Positions 5,727 through 13,463 of a stretch of 13,463 nucleotides of DNA are shown in pieces. The notes below the pieces were generated by a model that saw nothing but the letters and a program-made list of their open reading frames with translations, did not search any database and was not told the origin of the DNA. Source of the stretch: Flavobacteriaceae bacterium. Lineage in GTDB: Bacteria > Bacteroidota > Bacteroidia > Flavobacteriales > Flavobacteriaceae. The position numbers and the translations under genes are program-made. Position 1 is the first letter of the stretch, and each line of letters starts with the position of its first letter. The stretch is taken from assembly GCA_013214275.1 (NCBI GenBank), contig JABSPP010000017.1, forward strand, positions 1-13,463, in the 5' to 3' direction.

Positions 5727-7723
5727 AATCTGATCATTTGTATGTTGTTAATTAATCTCTTGTTCACTTTATTCGGAAGCGTCACTTTTAATTTCTTTTC
5801 TCTCGTCATGGCGCGCTTAATGGCAAATATGGCTTCGTCATTTCTAGCCCAACTTCTTCTAGATATACCGTTATTTACATCCCAAAATAACATAGATTTT
5901 AACTTTTTTGAGGCTTTCTTACTACCATCAAGAAGCATGCCAAAACCACCATTGATCACCTCTCCCCATCCGACTCCTCCCCCATTGTGAATGGATACCC
6001 ATGTAGCACCACGAAAGCTATCTCCTATAACATTGTGAATGGCCATGTCTGCAGTAAATTTAGAGCCATCATAAATATTTGAAGTTTCTCTGTAGGGTGA
6101 ATCTGTTCCTGAAACATCGTGATGATCTCTCCCCAAGATCACTGGACCAATTTCACCTCTTTTGATGGCTTTGTTGAATGCCTCAGCAATTTCAATTCTT
6201 CCTTGGGCATCTGCATACAAGATCCTTGCTTGTGAACCGACTACAAGTTTATTTTCCTGAGCTCCTTGAATCCATTGGATATTATCGGCCATTTGTTGCT
6301 GAATTTCTGACGGAGAGTTTCTCTTAATTTCTTCTAGTACCTCACAGGCGATCTGGTCTGTTCTTTTTAAATCTTCTGGGTTTCCCGAGGCACATACCCA
6401 TCGAAAAGGACCAAAGCCATAATCAAAACACATGGGTCCCATGATATCTTGTACATAGCTAGGATAGCGAAAATCTATTCCATTTTCCGCCATAATATCA
6501 GCTCCTGCTCTACTTGCTTCCAATAAAAACGCATTTCCATAATCAAAAAAATATGTTCCTTTTGCAGTGTGGTTGTTAACTGCTGCCGCATGACGCCTTA
6601 AAGATTCCTTTACTTTCTCTTTAAACAGTTCAGGATCTTCCGACATCATCTGATTCGATGCTTCAAAAGACATGCCTACAGGATAATATCCACCAGCCCA
6701 AGGGTTGTGTAAGGATGTTTGATCCGATCCAAGATCGATGTGTATGTGCTCCTTATCAAACATCTCCCATACCTCTACCACATTTCCTAAATACGCTAGA
6801 GAGACCGTTTCTTGATTTTCTTTGGCTCTTCGAACTCGAGTGACTAATTGATTGATATCCGTAATTTTCTCATCAATCCATTGCTGATCAAGGCGAATTT
6901 GGGTGATTTTTGGATTTACTTCAGCACATACAGTAATACATCCTGCGATATTTCCTGCCTTGGGTTGTGCTCCACTCATACCTCCGAGCCCAGCAGTTAC
7001 AAACAAGTTTCCCTTAGGAGATTTTCCAATTTTCCTAAATCCATTTAATACAGTAATAGTGGTTCCGTGTACAATGCCTTGAGGACCGATATACATATAA
7101 CTCCCCGCAGTCATTTGACCATATTGAGTAACACCTAACGCATTAAATTTTTCCCAATCATCTGATGAAGAATAGTTAGGGATCATCATTCCATTGGTCA
7201 CGACCACTCTTGGTGCGTTTTTATTGGAAGGAAATAATCCCATGGGATGCCCCGAATACATGACCAACGTTTGCTTGTCATTCATTTCAGACAGGTATTT
7301 CATCGTTAGTAGGTATTGTGCCCAATTTTGGAAAACACCCCCATTTCCTCCATAAGTAATCAATTCATGTGGATGTTGAGCGACCGCGTGATCGAGATTA
7401 TTTTGGATCATGAGCATGATGGCTTTTGCCTGAGCAGACTTCCCAGGATATTCATCAATGGGTCGCGCATACATTTTGTAATCTGGACGAAATCGATGCA
7501 TATAAATTCGCCCATAACATTCTAATTCCTCCCTGAATTCGGGTAGGAGTTCAGTATGGTGTTTTGGATCAAAATAACGCAGTGCATTCTGCAATGCTAG
7601 CACCTTCTCATCATTACTTAAAATTTCTTTTCGCTTTGGTGCATGATTGATGGATTCGTCATACTTTTTTTTTGCGGGCAAAACATCTGGAATGCCTTGT
7701 TGGATTTGCTCTTGGAAGGTCAT
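5723..7723 (-). CDS. hutU: Urocanate hydratase, long (mammalian-type) form
   Basis: This enzyme hydrates urocanate to imidazolone propionate, the second step of histidine breakdown, using tightly bound NAD+. It has 666 residues from the ATG at 7721-7723, clearly longer than the roughly 556 residues of Pseudomonas HutU and close to animal UROC1. NAD-site and core motifs are YGGNGGVFQNW (124-134), YSGHPMGLFPS (156-166), GLGGMSGAQPKAG (245-257), GSDQTSLHNPWAGGYYPVG (332-350), DHHDVSGTDSPYRET (533-547) and HNGGGVGWGEVINGG (579-593). The canonical FQGLPARICW signature is replaced by VVGSQARILYADAQG (494-508), so its Cys-Trp is Leu-Tyr. A longer frame with TTG at 7748-7750 is rejected because that codon lies inside the predicted promoter. 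No hutH, hutI or hutG/F is adjacent; the gene is cotranscribed with a DUF4136 lipoprotein. Confidence 0.96.
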   Translation of the reverse strand: MTFQEQIQQGIPDVLPAKKKYDESINHAPKRKEILSNDEKVLALQNALRYFDPKHHTELLPEFREELECYGRIYMHRFRPDYKMYARPIDEYPGKSAQAKAIMLMIQNNLDHAVAQHPHELITYGGNGGVFQNWAQYLLTMKYLSEMNDKQTLVMYSGHPMGLFPSNKNAPRVVVTNGMMIPNYSSSDDWEKFNALGVTQYGQMTAGSYMYIGPQGIVHGTTITVLNGFRKIGKSPKGNLFVTAGLGGMSGAQPKAGNIAGCITVCAEVNPKITQIRLDQQWIDEKITDINQLVTRVRRAKENQETVSLAYLGNVVEVWEMFDKEHIHIDLGSDQTSLHNPWAGGYYPVGMSFEASNQMMSEDPELFKEKVKESLRRHAAAVNNHTAKGTYFFDYGNAFLLEASRAGADIMAENGIDFRYPSYVQDIMGPMCFDYGFGPFRWVCASGNPEDLKRTDQIACEVLEEIKRNSPSEIQQQMADNIQWIQGAQENKLVVGSQARILYADAQGRIEIAEAFNKAIKRGEIGPVILGRDHHDVSGTDSPYRETSNIYDGSKFTADMAIHNVIGDSFRGATWVSIHNGGGVGWGEVINGGFGMLLDGSKKASKKLKSMLFWDVNNGISRRSWARNDEAIFAIKRAMTREKKLKVTLPNKVNKRLINNIQMIRL

Positions 7724-7747
7724 GAATTCATTTTCTTTAATCTCAAA

Positions 7748-7755
7748 CAAAGATA
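7748..7755 (-). promoter_or_regulatory. -7 element (TATCTTTG) for hutU
   Basis: On the minus strand the site reads TATCTTTG, a perfect TAnnTTTG match, 24 bases before the ATG at 7723. It overlaps the alternative TTG start of a longer hutU frame, which argues for the ATG. No good -33 TTG is seen at the usual distance. Confidence 0.5.
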
Positions 7756-7854
7756 TTTATTTTTTGAATGGATTTGTTTTTATCACTTCAAAAAAAACAA
7801 CTGTTTTTTGAAAATTTCATAAATTGCAAGCCTAAATTCAGTCTTTTTTTACGA

Positions 7855-10800
7855 ATGGAACAAATTACTCCTTACAAACCTAAGCACAAAGTAAGAATTG
7901 TCACTGCAGCTTCTCTTTTTGACGGTCATGATGCGGCAATCAATATTATGAGAAGGATTATTCAGGCTACTGGAGTAGAGGTCATTCACTTGGGTCACGA
8001 CCGCAGTGTTGAAGAGGTTGTCCATTGTGCCATTCAAGAGGATGTGAACGCCATAGCAATAACTTCTTACCAAGGCGGACATAACGAGTACTTTAAGTAC
8101 ATGTATGATCTTTTACAGGAAAAAGGAGTAGGTCATATCAATATTTTTGGTGGTGGTGGTGGTGTCATTCTTCCTGAAGAAATCAAAGATTTGATGGATT
8201 ATGGAATTACACGAATCTACTCTCCCGACGATGGTCGGAAAATGGGGTTACAAGGGATGATCAATGATTTAGTTCAGCGGTCTGATTTTGCTATTGGAGA
8301 TGTCTTAAATGGTGAAGTGGATCAGTTGATGAATGCTACGCATTTCAATCTTACCGAGTCAAAAAAAATTGATCTAACACCCAGTATCGCTCGTATTATT
8401 TCATCTGCGGAAAACTTCCCCGAGATAGCTAGTAAGGCTTTAGATAGCATACACATAAAAAATAAAACATCATCAACACCAGTATTGGGAATTACTGGAA
8501 CAGGTGGTGCAGGGAAATCGAGTTTAGTAGATGAGTTAGTCAGGAGATTTTTAATTGATTTCCCCAAGAAAACCATCGGGATAATTTCTGTAGATCCGTC
8601 AAAAAGAAAAACTGGTGGAGCTCTACTTGGTGATCGTATTCGGATGAACGCTATCAACAGCCCTAGGGTTTATATGCGTTCTCTAGCCACACGCCAATCT
8701 AATTTGGCATTATCAAAATATGTTCATGAAGCTGTTGAAGTTCTCAAGGCTGCCGAATTTGATTTAATTATTTTAGAAACTTCAGGAATTGGCCAGTCTG
8801 GCACTGAAATCATTGAACATTCTGACATTTCTCTATATGTGATGACTCCCGAGTTTGGCGCTGCCACTCAACTTGAAAAGATTGATATGTTGGACTTTGC
8901 CAATTTGGTGGCTGTTAATAAATTTGATAAACGTGGAGCTTTAGATGCATTGCGTGATGTAAAAAAACAGTACATGCGCAACAATAACCTTTGGGATGTT
9001 CACATGGATGATTTGCCTGTTTATGGCACTATTGCCTCTCAGTTTAATGACCCTGGTATGAATGGTTTGTACAAGGCTATCATGGATCAATTAGTTGAAA
9101 AAACCCGTGCAGATCTGACATCTTCCTTTGAGATCACCAAAGAAATGTCTGAAAAGATTTTTGTAATTCCACCAGCGAGGACACGCTATTTATCAGAAAT
9201 TGCCGAAAACAATAGAGCCTATGATCAGCGGGTAGATGCACAGGTGAATATCGCTCAGACACTCTATGGAATACTTAAGACAATGGAGTCTGTCACCGAT
9301 ACTCAATTGCAGCTGACGAAGTTTGGTATAGAAGAAGACCGTCTTCGCAGAGCAACGAATGACGAAAACCAAGATTTTTTGACCTTACTGTTGGCAGAGT
9401 TTGAACGTGTTAAAATGAATTTAGATTCTTACTACTGGGAAATAATCTTAAGCTGGAAGGATAAGATTCAACGTTATAAAGACCCTGTTTATACTTTTAA
9501 AGTTAGAGATAAGGAAATCAATATTAATACTCATACTCAATCTTTATCACATTCAGATATTCCAAAAGTGGCCTTACCTAAATATAAAGCTTGGGGTGAT
9601 CTTCTGAGATGGAACGCACAAGAGAATGTCCCTGGAGAATTTCCATTTACTTCTGGACTGTATCCCTTTAAAAGAACTGGTGAGGATCCTACCCGAATGT
9701 TTGCTGGTGAAGGTGGGCCAGAGCGAACCAATAGGCGTTTTCATTATGTGAGTTTAGGAATGGATGCCAAACGTCTTTCTACTGCTTTTGATAGTGTTAC
9801 GCTTTATGGTCATGATCCAGGTTATCGACCAGATATTTATGGGAAAATAGGAAACGCTGGTGTCTCCATATGCTGTTTAAATGATGCCAAAAGATTGTAC
9901 TCTGGTTTTGATTTGAGTCATCCAATGACTTCAGTGAGTATGACGATTAATGGTCCAGCTCCAATGTTGCTAGGATTTTTTATGAATGCTGCAATCGATC
10001 AAAACTGCGAAAAATACATCATAAAAAACAACCTAGAGCGACAGGTAGAAGCCAAACTACAGGAAGTTTATGACCGCAATGGTTTTGAGCGGCCTACCTA
10101 TCAGGGAGTACTCCCGGAGGGAAATAATGGCTTGGGATTGATGCTATTGGGCTTAACAGGTGACCAAGTGCTGCCATCAGATGTTTATAAGAAAATCAAA
10201 GCCCAGACCTTGTCACAAGTTCGCGGGACAGTACAAGCGGATATTTTAAAGGAGGATCAAGCACAAAATACTTGTATTTTTTCTACGGAATTTGCGCTGA
10301 GATTGATGGGTGATGTGCAGGAATATTTTATTGAAAAACAAGTGAGAAACTTTTATTCGGTTTCTATTTCGGGTTATCATATTGCAGAGGCTGGCGCCAA
10401 TCCAATCACGCAATTGGCATTTACCCTAGCCAATGGATTTACCTATGTAGAATACTACTTATCGAGAGGAATGGATATCAATAAATTTGGTCCTAACCTG
10501 TCTTTCTTTTTCTCTAATGGGATTGATCCTGAGTATGCGGTTATCGGACGCGTTGCTCGTAAAATATGGGCTAAAGCGCTCAAATATAGATATAAGGCTG
10601 ATTCTAGAGCGCAAATGTTAAAGTATCATATTCAAACTTCTGGACGCTCGTTACACGCTCAAGAAATTGATTTTAATGACATTAGAACTACGCTTCAAGC
10701 ACTATACGCCATTTATGACAATTGCAATTCTTTGCATACAAATGCTTATGATGAAGCCATTACAACACCCACAGAAGAGTCGGTGCGACGAGCTATGGCC

Positions 10801-11322
10801 ATTCAGTTAATTATCAACAAAGAACTGGGATTGACAAAAAATGAAAATCCAATTCAGGGTTCGTTTATTATTGAAGAGTTAACAGACTTGGTTGAGGAAG
10901 CTGTTTTATTAGAATTTGATAGAATCACAGAACGCGGAGGTGTTTTAGGTGCTATGGAGACCATGTATCAACGGTCAAAAATTCAAGAGGAAAGTCTGTA
11001 TTACGAGACACTAAAGCACACCGGAGAGTTTCCTATTGTTGGTGTAAACACTTTCTTAAGCTCGAAAGGCTCTCCGACGATACAGCCAGCAGAAGTGATT
11101 CGAGCTGCTGAAGATGAAAAGAAATTTCAAATCAGGACTAAAGAAGACCTTCATAAGGTAAATAAAGATCAGGTAACAGAGCAGCTAAGACTCGTTCAGC
11201 AAGCAGCTATCCAAAATAAAAATATCTTTGAAAAATTAATGGAAGCTACTAAGGTTTGTTCTCTTGGGCAGATTACCTCAGCGCTTTTTGAAGTGGGTGG
11301 CCAGTATCGACGAAATATGTAG
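7855..11322 (+). CDS. icmF: Fused isobutyryl-CoA mutase (B12 domain + G-protein chaperone + mutase)
   Basis: IcmF interconverts isobutyryl-CoA and n-butyryl-CoA with adenosylcobalamin. At 1155 residues, it has the family's order on one chain: B12-binding domain (about 10-140, with FDGHDAA giving the cobalt-ligand H25), a MeaB-like GTPase (about 210-430: P-loop GTGGAGKS at 215-222, ETSGIGQSG at 308-316, NKFD at 355-358), a linker, and the mutase TIM barrel plus C-terminal part (about 590-1155). Active-site sequence includes SGYHIAEAGA (Y841, H842). Q804 in DQAQNTC aligns with MCM Arg207, and F605 in GLYPFKR with MCM Tyr89; Phe/Gln is the isobutyryl-CoA pattern (S. cinnamonensis F80/Q198). The ATG at 7855 begins MEQITPYKPKHKVRIVTAAS; the extra 29 codons upstream (from 7768) are Phe/Leu-rich and unlike the family. 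It is divergent from hutU across 131 bases. I see no clear promoter. Confidence 0.96.
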   Translation: MEQITPYKPKHKVRIVTAASLFDGHDAAINIMRRIIQATGVEVIHLGHDRSVEEVVHCAIQEDVNAIAITSYQGGHNEYFKYMYDLLQEKGVGHINIFGGGGGVILPEEIKDLMDYGITRIYSPDDGRKMGLQGMINDLVQRSDFAIGDVLNGEVDQLMNATHFNLTESKKIDLTPSIARIISSAENFPEIASKALDSIHIKNKTSSTPVLGITGTGGAGKSSLVDELVRRFLIDFPKKTIGIISVDPSKRKTGGALLGDRIRMNAINSPRVYMRSLATRQSNLALSKYVHEAVEVLKAAEFDLIILETSGIGQSGTEIIEHSDISLYVMTPEFGAATQLEKIDMLDFANLVAVNKFDKRGALDALRDVKKQYMRNNNLWDVHMDDLPVYGTIASQFNDPGMNGLYKAIMDQLVEKTRADLTSSFEITKEMSEKIFVIPPARTRYLSEIAENNRAYDQRVDAQVNIAQTLYGILKTMESVTDTQLQLTKFGIEEDRLRRATNDENQDFLTLLLAEFERVKMNLDSYYWEIILSWKDKIQRYKDPVYTFKVRDKEININTHTQSLSHSDIPKVALPKYKAWGDLLRWNAQENVPGEFPFTSGLYPFKRTGEDPTRMFAGEGGPERTNRRFHYVSLGMDAKRLSTAFDSVTLYGHDPGYRPDIYGKIGNAGVSICCLNDAKRLYSGFDLSHPMTSVSMTINGPAPMLLGFFMNAAIDQNCEKYIIKNNLERQVEAKLQEVYDRNGFERPTYQGVLPEGNNGLGLMLLGLTGDQVLPSDVYKKIKAQTLSQVRGTVQADILKEDQAQNTCIFSTEFALRLMGDVQEYFIEKQVRNFYSVSISGYHIAEAGANPITQLAFTLANGFTYVEYYLSRGMDINKFGPNLSFFFSNGIDPEYAVIGRVARKIWAKALKYRYKADSRAQMLKYHIQTSGRSLHAQEIDFNDIRTTLQALYAIYDNCNSLHTNAYDEAITTPTEESVRRAMAIQLIINKELGLTKNENPIQGSFIIEELTDLVEEAVLLEFDRITERGGVLGAMETMYQRSKIQEESLYYETLKHTGEFPIVGVNTFLSSKGSPTIQPAEVIRAAEDEKKFQIRTKEDLHKVNKDQVTEQLRLVQQAAIQNKNIFEKLMEATKVCSLGQITSALFEVGGQYRRNM

Positions 11323-11402
11323 TCATAGAACATTTCTTAATAGAAGAGTCTTTTTTACTCATTTTAACTGAGTTATTTAGCATTAGAAATAGTACCATAA
11401 CT

Positions 11403-12296
11403 TTAAATGGCAAATGCATCGAAGTTATTGGTTTTAAAAATAAACCCCGTTTTTAGCAATTTTTCAGGATATACTCTTCTACTTTTTAAGATGAGTTCGG
11501 GTTCTGTTCCTATCATTTTAGCTCCTATCTTTAGCATCCACTTAGGCATATTTAATCCGAAGAAGATGCCTAATTTCATTCTTAATTTCCGTTGGAATGT
11601 TTCATTTTTCAGAGGATTGGGAACACAGATGTTATACACTCCTTCTTTCTGATAGATTAAATGAACAACGGATCGAATGTAATCCTCTTCAGAAATCCAA
11701 CTAACAAACTGGTTGCCATCTCCCTGCTTCCCTCCAAATCCCAGCATCACTAGTGTTTTTAAAATAGGTAAGGCTCCACCACTGTTTCCCATGACGATGG
11801 ATGTTCTTGTGATGATTTTTTTTGTTCTAGACAGATCGTAGGAATTAAATACCGCCTCCCATTTCTTACAAACATCCATAGAAAAGTCGTTTCCAATTTC
11901 GCCTTTGTTCTCGGTCATAAGAGTGTCTTCTGAATGACGATAAATGGTTGCTGATGAAGACTGAATAAACACTTTTGGAGGATTTTCTAGCTCCAATACT
12001 GTTTGGCAAAGCAGATGTGTACTTTCAATCCGGCTTGCATAAATTTCTTTTCTGTTCTTTTTTGTGTATCTACAATCAACAGATTTTCCTGTGAGGTTGA
12101 TTAATACATCTGTGTTCTCCAAAGATGTAGTCCAAGATCCTCTTGTTTTCCCGTTCCATTTGAGATAATACAAGTTCCCTTCATTTGCTCTCCTTGATCT
12201 GGATAGGATGAATACTGTATTGTTTGAATCTTTTAGAAAATGAGTTGACAATAACTGACCTAAATATCCTGTTCCTCCTGCAATGACTATTTTCAT
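11403..12296 (-). CDS. TIGR01777/SDR39U1-type NAD(P)-binding epimerase-like protein
   Basis: This is a 297-residue atypical extended short-chain dehydrogenase of the YfcH/SDR39U1 group. The Rossmann nucleotide site is GGTGYLG (7-13). Then come NLTGKSVDCRYTKKNRKEIY (67-86), SSSATIY (113-119), MDVCKKWEA (140-148) and RTSIVMG (164-170), all family marks. The C-terminal DUF1731 part is visible in PKWMLKIGAKM (251-261) and SRRVYPEKLLKTGFIF (272-287). The family's usual SWIHxxD is SWISEED here (199-205), so the His is Ser. The substrate of the family is unknown. It lies 39 bases past a membrane-protein gene on the same strand and probably ends that operon. It converges on icmF with an 80-base AT-rich gap, where I see only a five-base stem (ACTCA/TGAGT), too weak to call a terminator. 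Confidence 0.92.
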   Translation of the reverse strand: MKIVIAGGTGYLGQLLSTHFLKDSNNTVFILSRSRRANEGNLYYLKWNGKTRGSWTTSLENTDVLINLTGKSVDCRYTKKNRKEIYASRIESTHLLCQTVLELENPPKVFIQSSSATIYRHSEDTLMTENKGEIGNDFSMDVCKKWEAVFNSYDLSRTKKIITRTSIVMGNSGGALPILKTLVMLGFGGKQGDGNQFVSWISEEDYIRSVVHLIYQKEGVYNICVPNPLKNETFQRKLRMKLGIFFGLNMPKWMLKIGAKMIGTEPELILKSRRVYPEKLLKTGFIFKTNNFDAFAI

Positions 12297-12335
12297 GTAT
12301 TAAAATTTAAGTTAATTAACTCGTATTTTGTTATT

Positions 12336-12779
12336 TTATTTACTATAGGTATTGTCTTCTACTTGACGAATCCCTCTTTTAAGTTTTTTATTTTCATTTA
12401 ATTTTGATGTAGGCATCAATGGAAATGGAACTCCTTTTTTGATGATTCTGAGGATGTTTAAAAAGTGCAGTGCTATACACATAGGTATGATTCCTACTCC
12501 GATAGTGTATAAAAAGGTATCGTTTAAAAAATTCCAATCGAATAGCCAGAGCACTAAATACAAGCCAGTGATCATCCAGTAAACTTTTAATTTATATTGT
12601 ACACTTTTAGTGAATGTTTTCCATTTGATGATTATGAGCAAAGAACTCAGAACTTGAACATATCCCAAGACAATCTCAGCAATAAATCCTAGAATTATCG
12701 TAGTGAACAAACACAGCGTGATGGCAAACCAAATTTTGTTGATAATATAAATAATATGAATGAATTTACTTGTTTTCAT
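12336..12779 (-). CDS. Unknown four-helix membrane protein
   Basis: This 147-residue protein starts at the ATG at 12777-12779; a TTG three codons upstream is a weaker choice. Four hydrophobic segments are visible, at about 14-34, 36-52, 66-82 and 90-110, with a conserved-looking WMITGLYLVLWLFDWNF. The C-terminal tail of about 35 residues is Lys/Asn-rich and probably cytoplasmic. The start overlaps the upstream gene by 14 bases, so the two are very likely one transcript with coupled translation. I recognise no named family; similar small membrane proteins occur in Flavobacteria, but no function is known to me. Confidence 0.75.
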   Translation of the reverse strand: MKTSKFIHIIYIINKIWFAITLCLFTTIILGFIAEIVLGYVQVLSSLLIIIKWKTFTKSVQYKLKVYWMITGLYLVLWLFDWNFLNDTFLYTIGVGIIPMCIALHFLNILRIIKKGVPFPLMPTSKLNENKKLKRGIRQVEDNTYSK

Positions 12780-13158
12780 GGTAAACAATTTTTTCGGTTT
12801 TTACAGTTTTTCTACTTGCCTTTCTCCCTTTTAAAAAGAAAAGAATGAACAAAACCATAACCACTCCCAAGTATATGGAGAACCCTCCAATTTTAGCACT
12901 TAACACCTCAACCAACTGTTGTGTGTTTTCTATCAAATAAACTTTAATGATACGCATAGCAAATCCAATGTTCACTAAGTAAAATCCGATCTTGAATAAT
13001 TTATTTGTCGCCAGTGCAATGGCCGTTTTCTGATGAAAAATATCCAGCATAAATATCTTCCCATGCTTGAATAAGTGATGTGATACATAAGTAGTAAGTA
13101 AAATACTTACAGGCAGATAGATCACGTACGATAATAATGTATAATTAGTGTTCATCAT
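12766..13158 (-). CDS. Unknown three-helix membrane protein, paralogue of the gene upstream
   Basis: This 130-residue protein has three hydrophobic segments (about 8-28, 54-72 and 89-109) and a Lys/Arg-rich tail. Between helix 1 and helix 2 is HGKIFMLDIF, then TNKLFKIGFYLVNIGFA; the same pattern (NGKVYLSNYF, then INRLLRIAYYLLNIGLA) is in the neighbouring gene at 13160-13463. The two are therefore tandem paralogues. Start is the ATG at 13156-13158 or the next codon (ATGATG), one base after the stop of that neighbour (TGA-T-ATG). I do not recognise the family by name. Tight packing suggests a shared complex or process. Confidence 0.75.
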   Translation of the reverse strand: MMNTNYTLLSYVIYLPVSILLTTYVSHHLFKHGKIFMLDIFHQKTAIALATNKLFKIGFYLVNIGFAMRIIKVYLIENTQQLVEVLSAKIGGFSIYLGVVMVLFILFFLKGRKASRKTVKTEKIVYHENK

Positions 13159-13159
13159 A

Positions 13160-13463
13160 TCAATTTTTAATGTGTTTATGTAATAAGTAAATTACGATGA
13201 TGTTATTGAAGTGCAATACCCCAATAACGAGTAAGATGAATCCAATCATTTCACTCAGTTCTCTGACCATCGCGTCTATGGTTGCTATATTTTTGATAGC
13301 ATACAAACAGAAAACTGCTAAACCAATGTTTAACAAGTAATAAGCTATACGAAGTAATCGGTTGATTCTGTGCCCTATTTCAAGATGATTTGGGAAATAA
13401 TTTGATAGATATACTTTTCCATTTTGATAACAAAAATTACCAACCCAGAACACTACACTACTG
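13160..13463 (-). CDS. Unknown three-helix membrane protein, N-terminus beyond window
   Basis: The frame is open to the right edge (100 residues visible); the GTG at 13451-13453 would cut the first membrane helix and is not a credible start. By comparison with the paralogue at 12766-13158, about 15 residues are missing. The visible pattern is FCYQNGKVYLSNYF, INRLLRIAYYLLNIGLA, then ELSEMIGFILLVIGVLHF, with helices 2 and 3 complete. The stop codon is one base from the next start. Function unknown. Confidence 0.7.
   Translation of the reverse strand, partial: SSVVFWVGNFCYQNGKVYLSNYFPNHLEIGHRINRLLRIAYYLLNIGLAVFCLYAIKNIATIDAMVRELSEMIGFILLVIGVLHFNNIIVIYLLHKHIKN

Noticed and set aside
7724..7750. 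Longer hutU start at TTG 7748-7750
   Set aside because: The TTG lies inside the perfect -7 element, so it would not be on the transcript.
7768..7854. 29-codon N-terminal extension of icmF
   Set aside because: The extra residues are Phe/Leu-rich and unlike IcmF, whose conserved sequence begins right after the ATG at 7855.
8322..8657. 111-codon minus-strand frame inside icmF, and similar frames inside hutU and pyrF
   Set aside because: These are antisense shadows of strongly conserved genes and show no family features.
11323..11402. Possible bidirectional terminator between icmF and the epimerase-like gene
   Set aside because: The best stem is only five base pairs (ACTCA/TGAGT) with no clean T-run on either strand.
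12310..12321. Palindrome AGTTAATTAACT between the membrane-protein and epimerase genes
   Set aside because: It is made almost wholly of A and T, is easily formed by chance and has no T-run, so I do not call it an operator or terminator.

Overview
The window looks like a chromosomal segment of a Bacteroidota bacterium, probably Flavobacteriia. It is AT-rich, start codons mostly lack strong Shine-Dalgarno sequences, and several genes are preceded by the Bacteroidota -7 promoter element TAnnTTTG. The gene families also fit: a long-form urocanase, a DUF5522 mini-protein, a DUF4136 lipoprotein, a TIGR01777-type epimerase and a fused IcmF mutase. I cannot name the genus from sequence alone.

Left edge (1-890): the C-terminal part of an IS4-family transposase with an intact YREK signature. 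After it comes about 440 bases without a gene, holding two related GC-rich palindromes (REP-like) and a small structured motif next to an A-tract. Then come tpiA (minus) and a peptide/nickel-type ABC permease (minus). The permease shares a compact divergent promoter region with pyrF (plus). pyrF is followed with no gap by a signal-less periplasmic-binding-fold protein that starts with GTG. A 52-codon Cys-rich DUF5522 gene on the minus strand lies at 4764-4922.

Middle (5150-7760): a minus-strand pair, hutU (mammalian-type urocanate hydratase) followed by a DUF4136 lipoprotein with a 4-base overlap. The pair ends at a clear intrinsic terminator, a perfect 20-base palindrome followed by a T-run on the transcribed strand. 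Divergent from hutU is a 1155-residue fused B12 mutase (IcmF). Its B12 domain, G-protein chaperone and mutase barrel are all intact, and its substrate-pocket residues predict isobutyryl-CoA/butyryl-CoA rather than methylmalonyl-CoA.

Right edge (11400-13463): a tight minus-strand cluster of three small membrane proteins, two of them paralogous tandem copies (the upstream one cut by the window end). A TIGR01777/SDR39U1-type NAD(P)-binding protein follows.

Most of the window is housekeeping and catabolic metabolism: glycolysis, pyrimidine synthesis, histidine breakdown, and branched-chain or short-chain acyl-CoA rearrangement. I see no complete unknown system, CRISPR array, tRNA or rRNA. The best leads are the REP-like repeats and structured motif near the transposase, the unknown membrane-protein operon, the DUF5522 gene, and the non-canonical signature of the urocanase.
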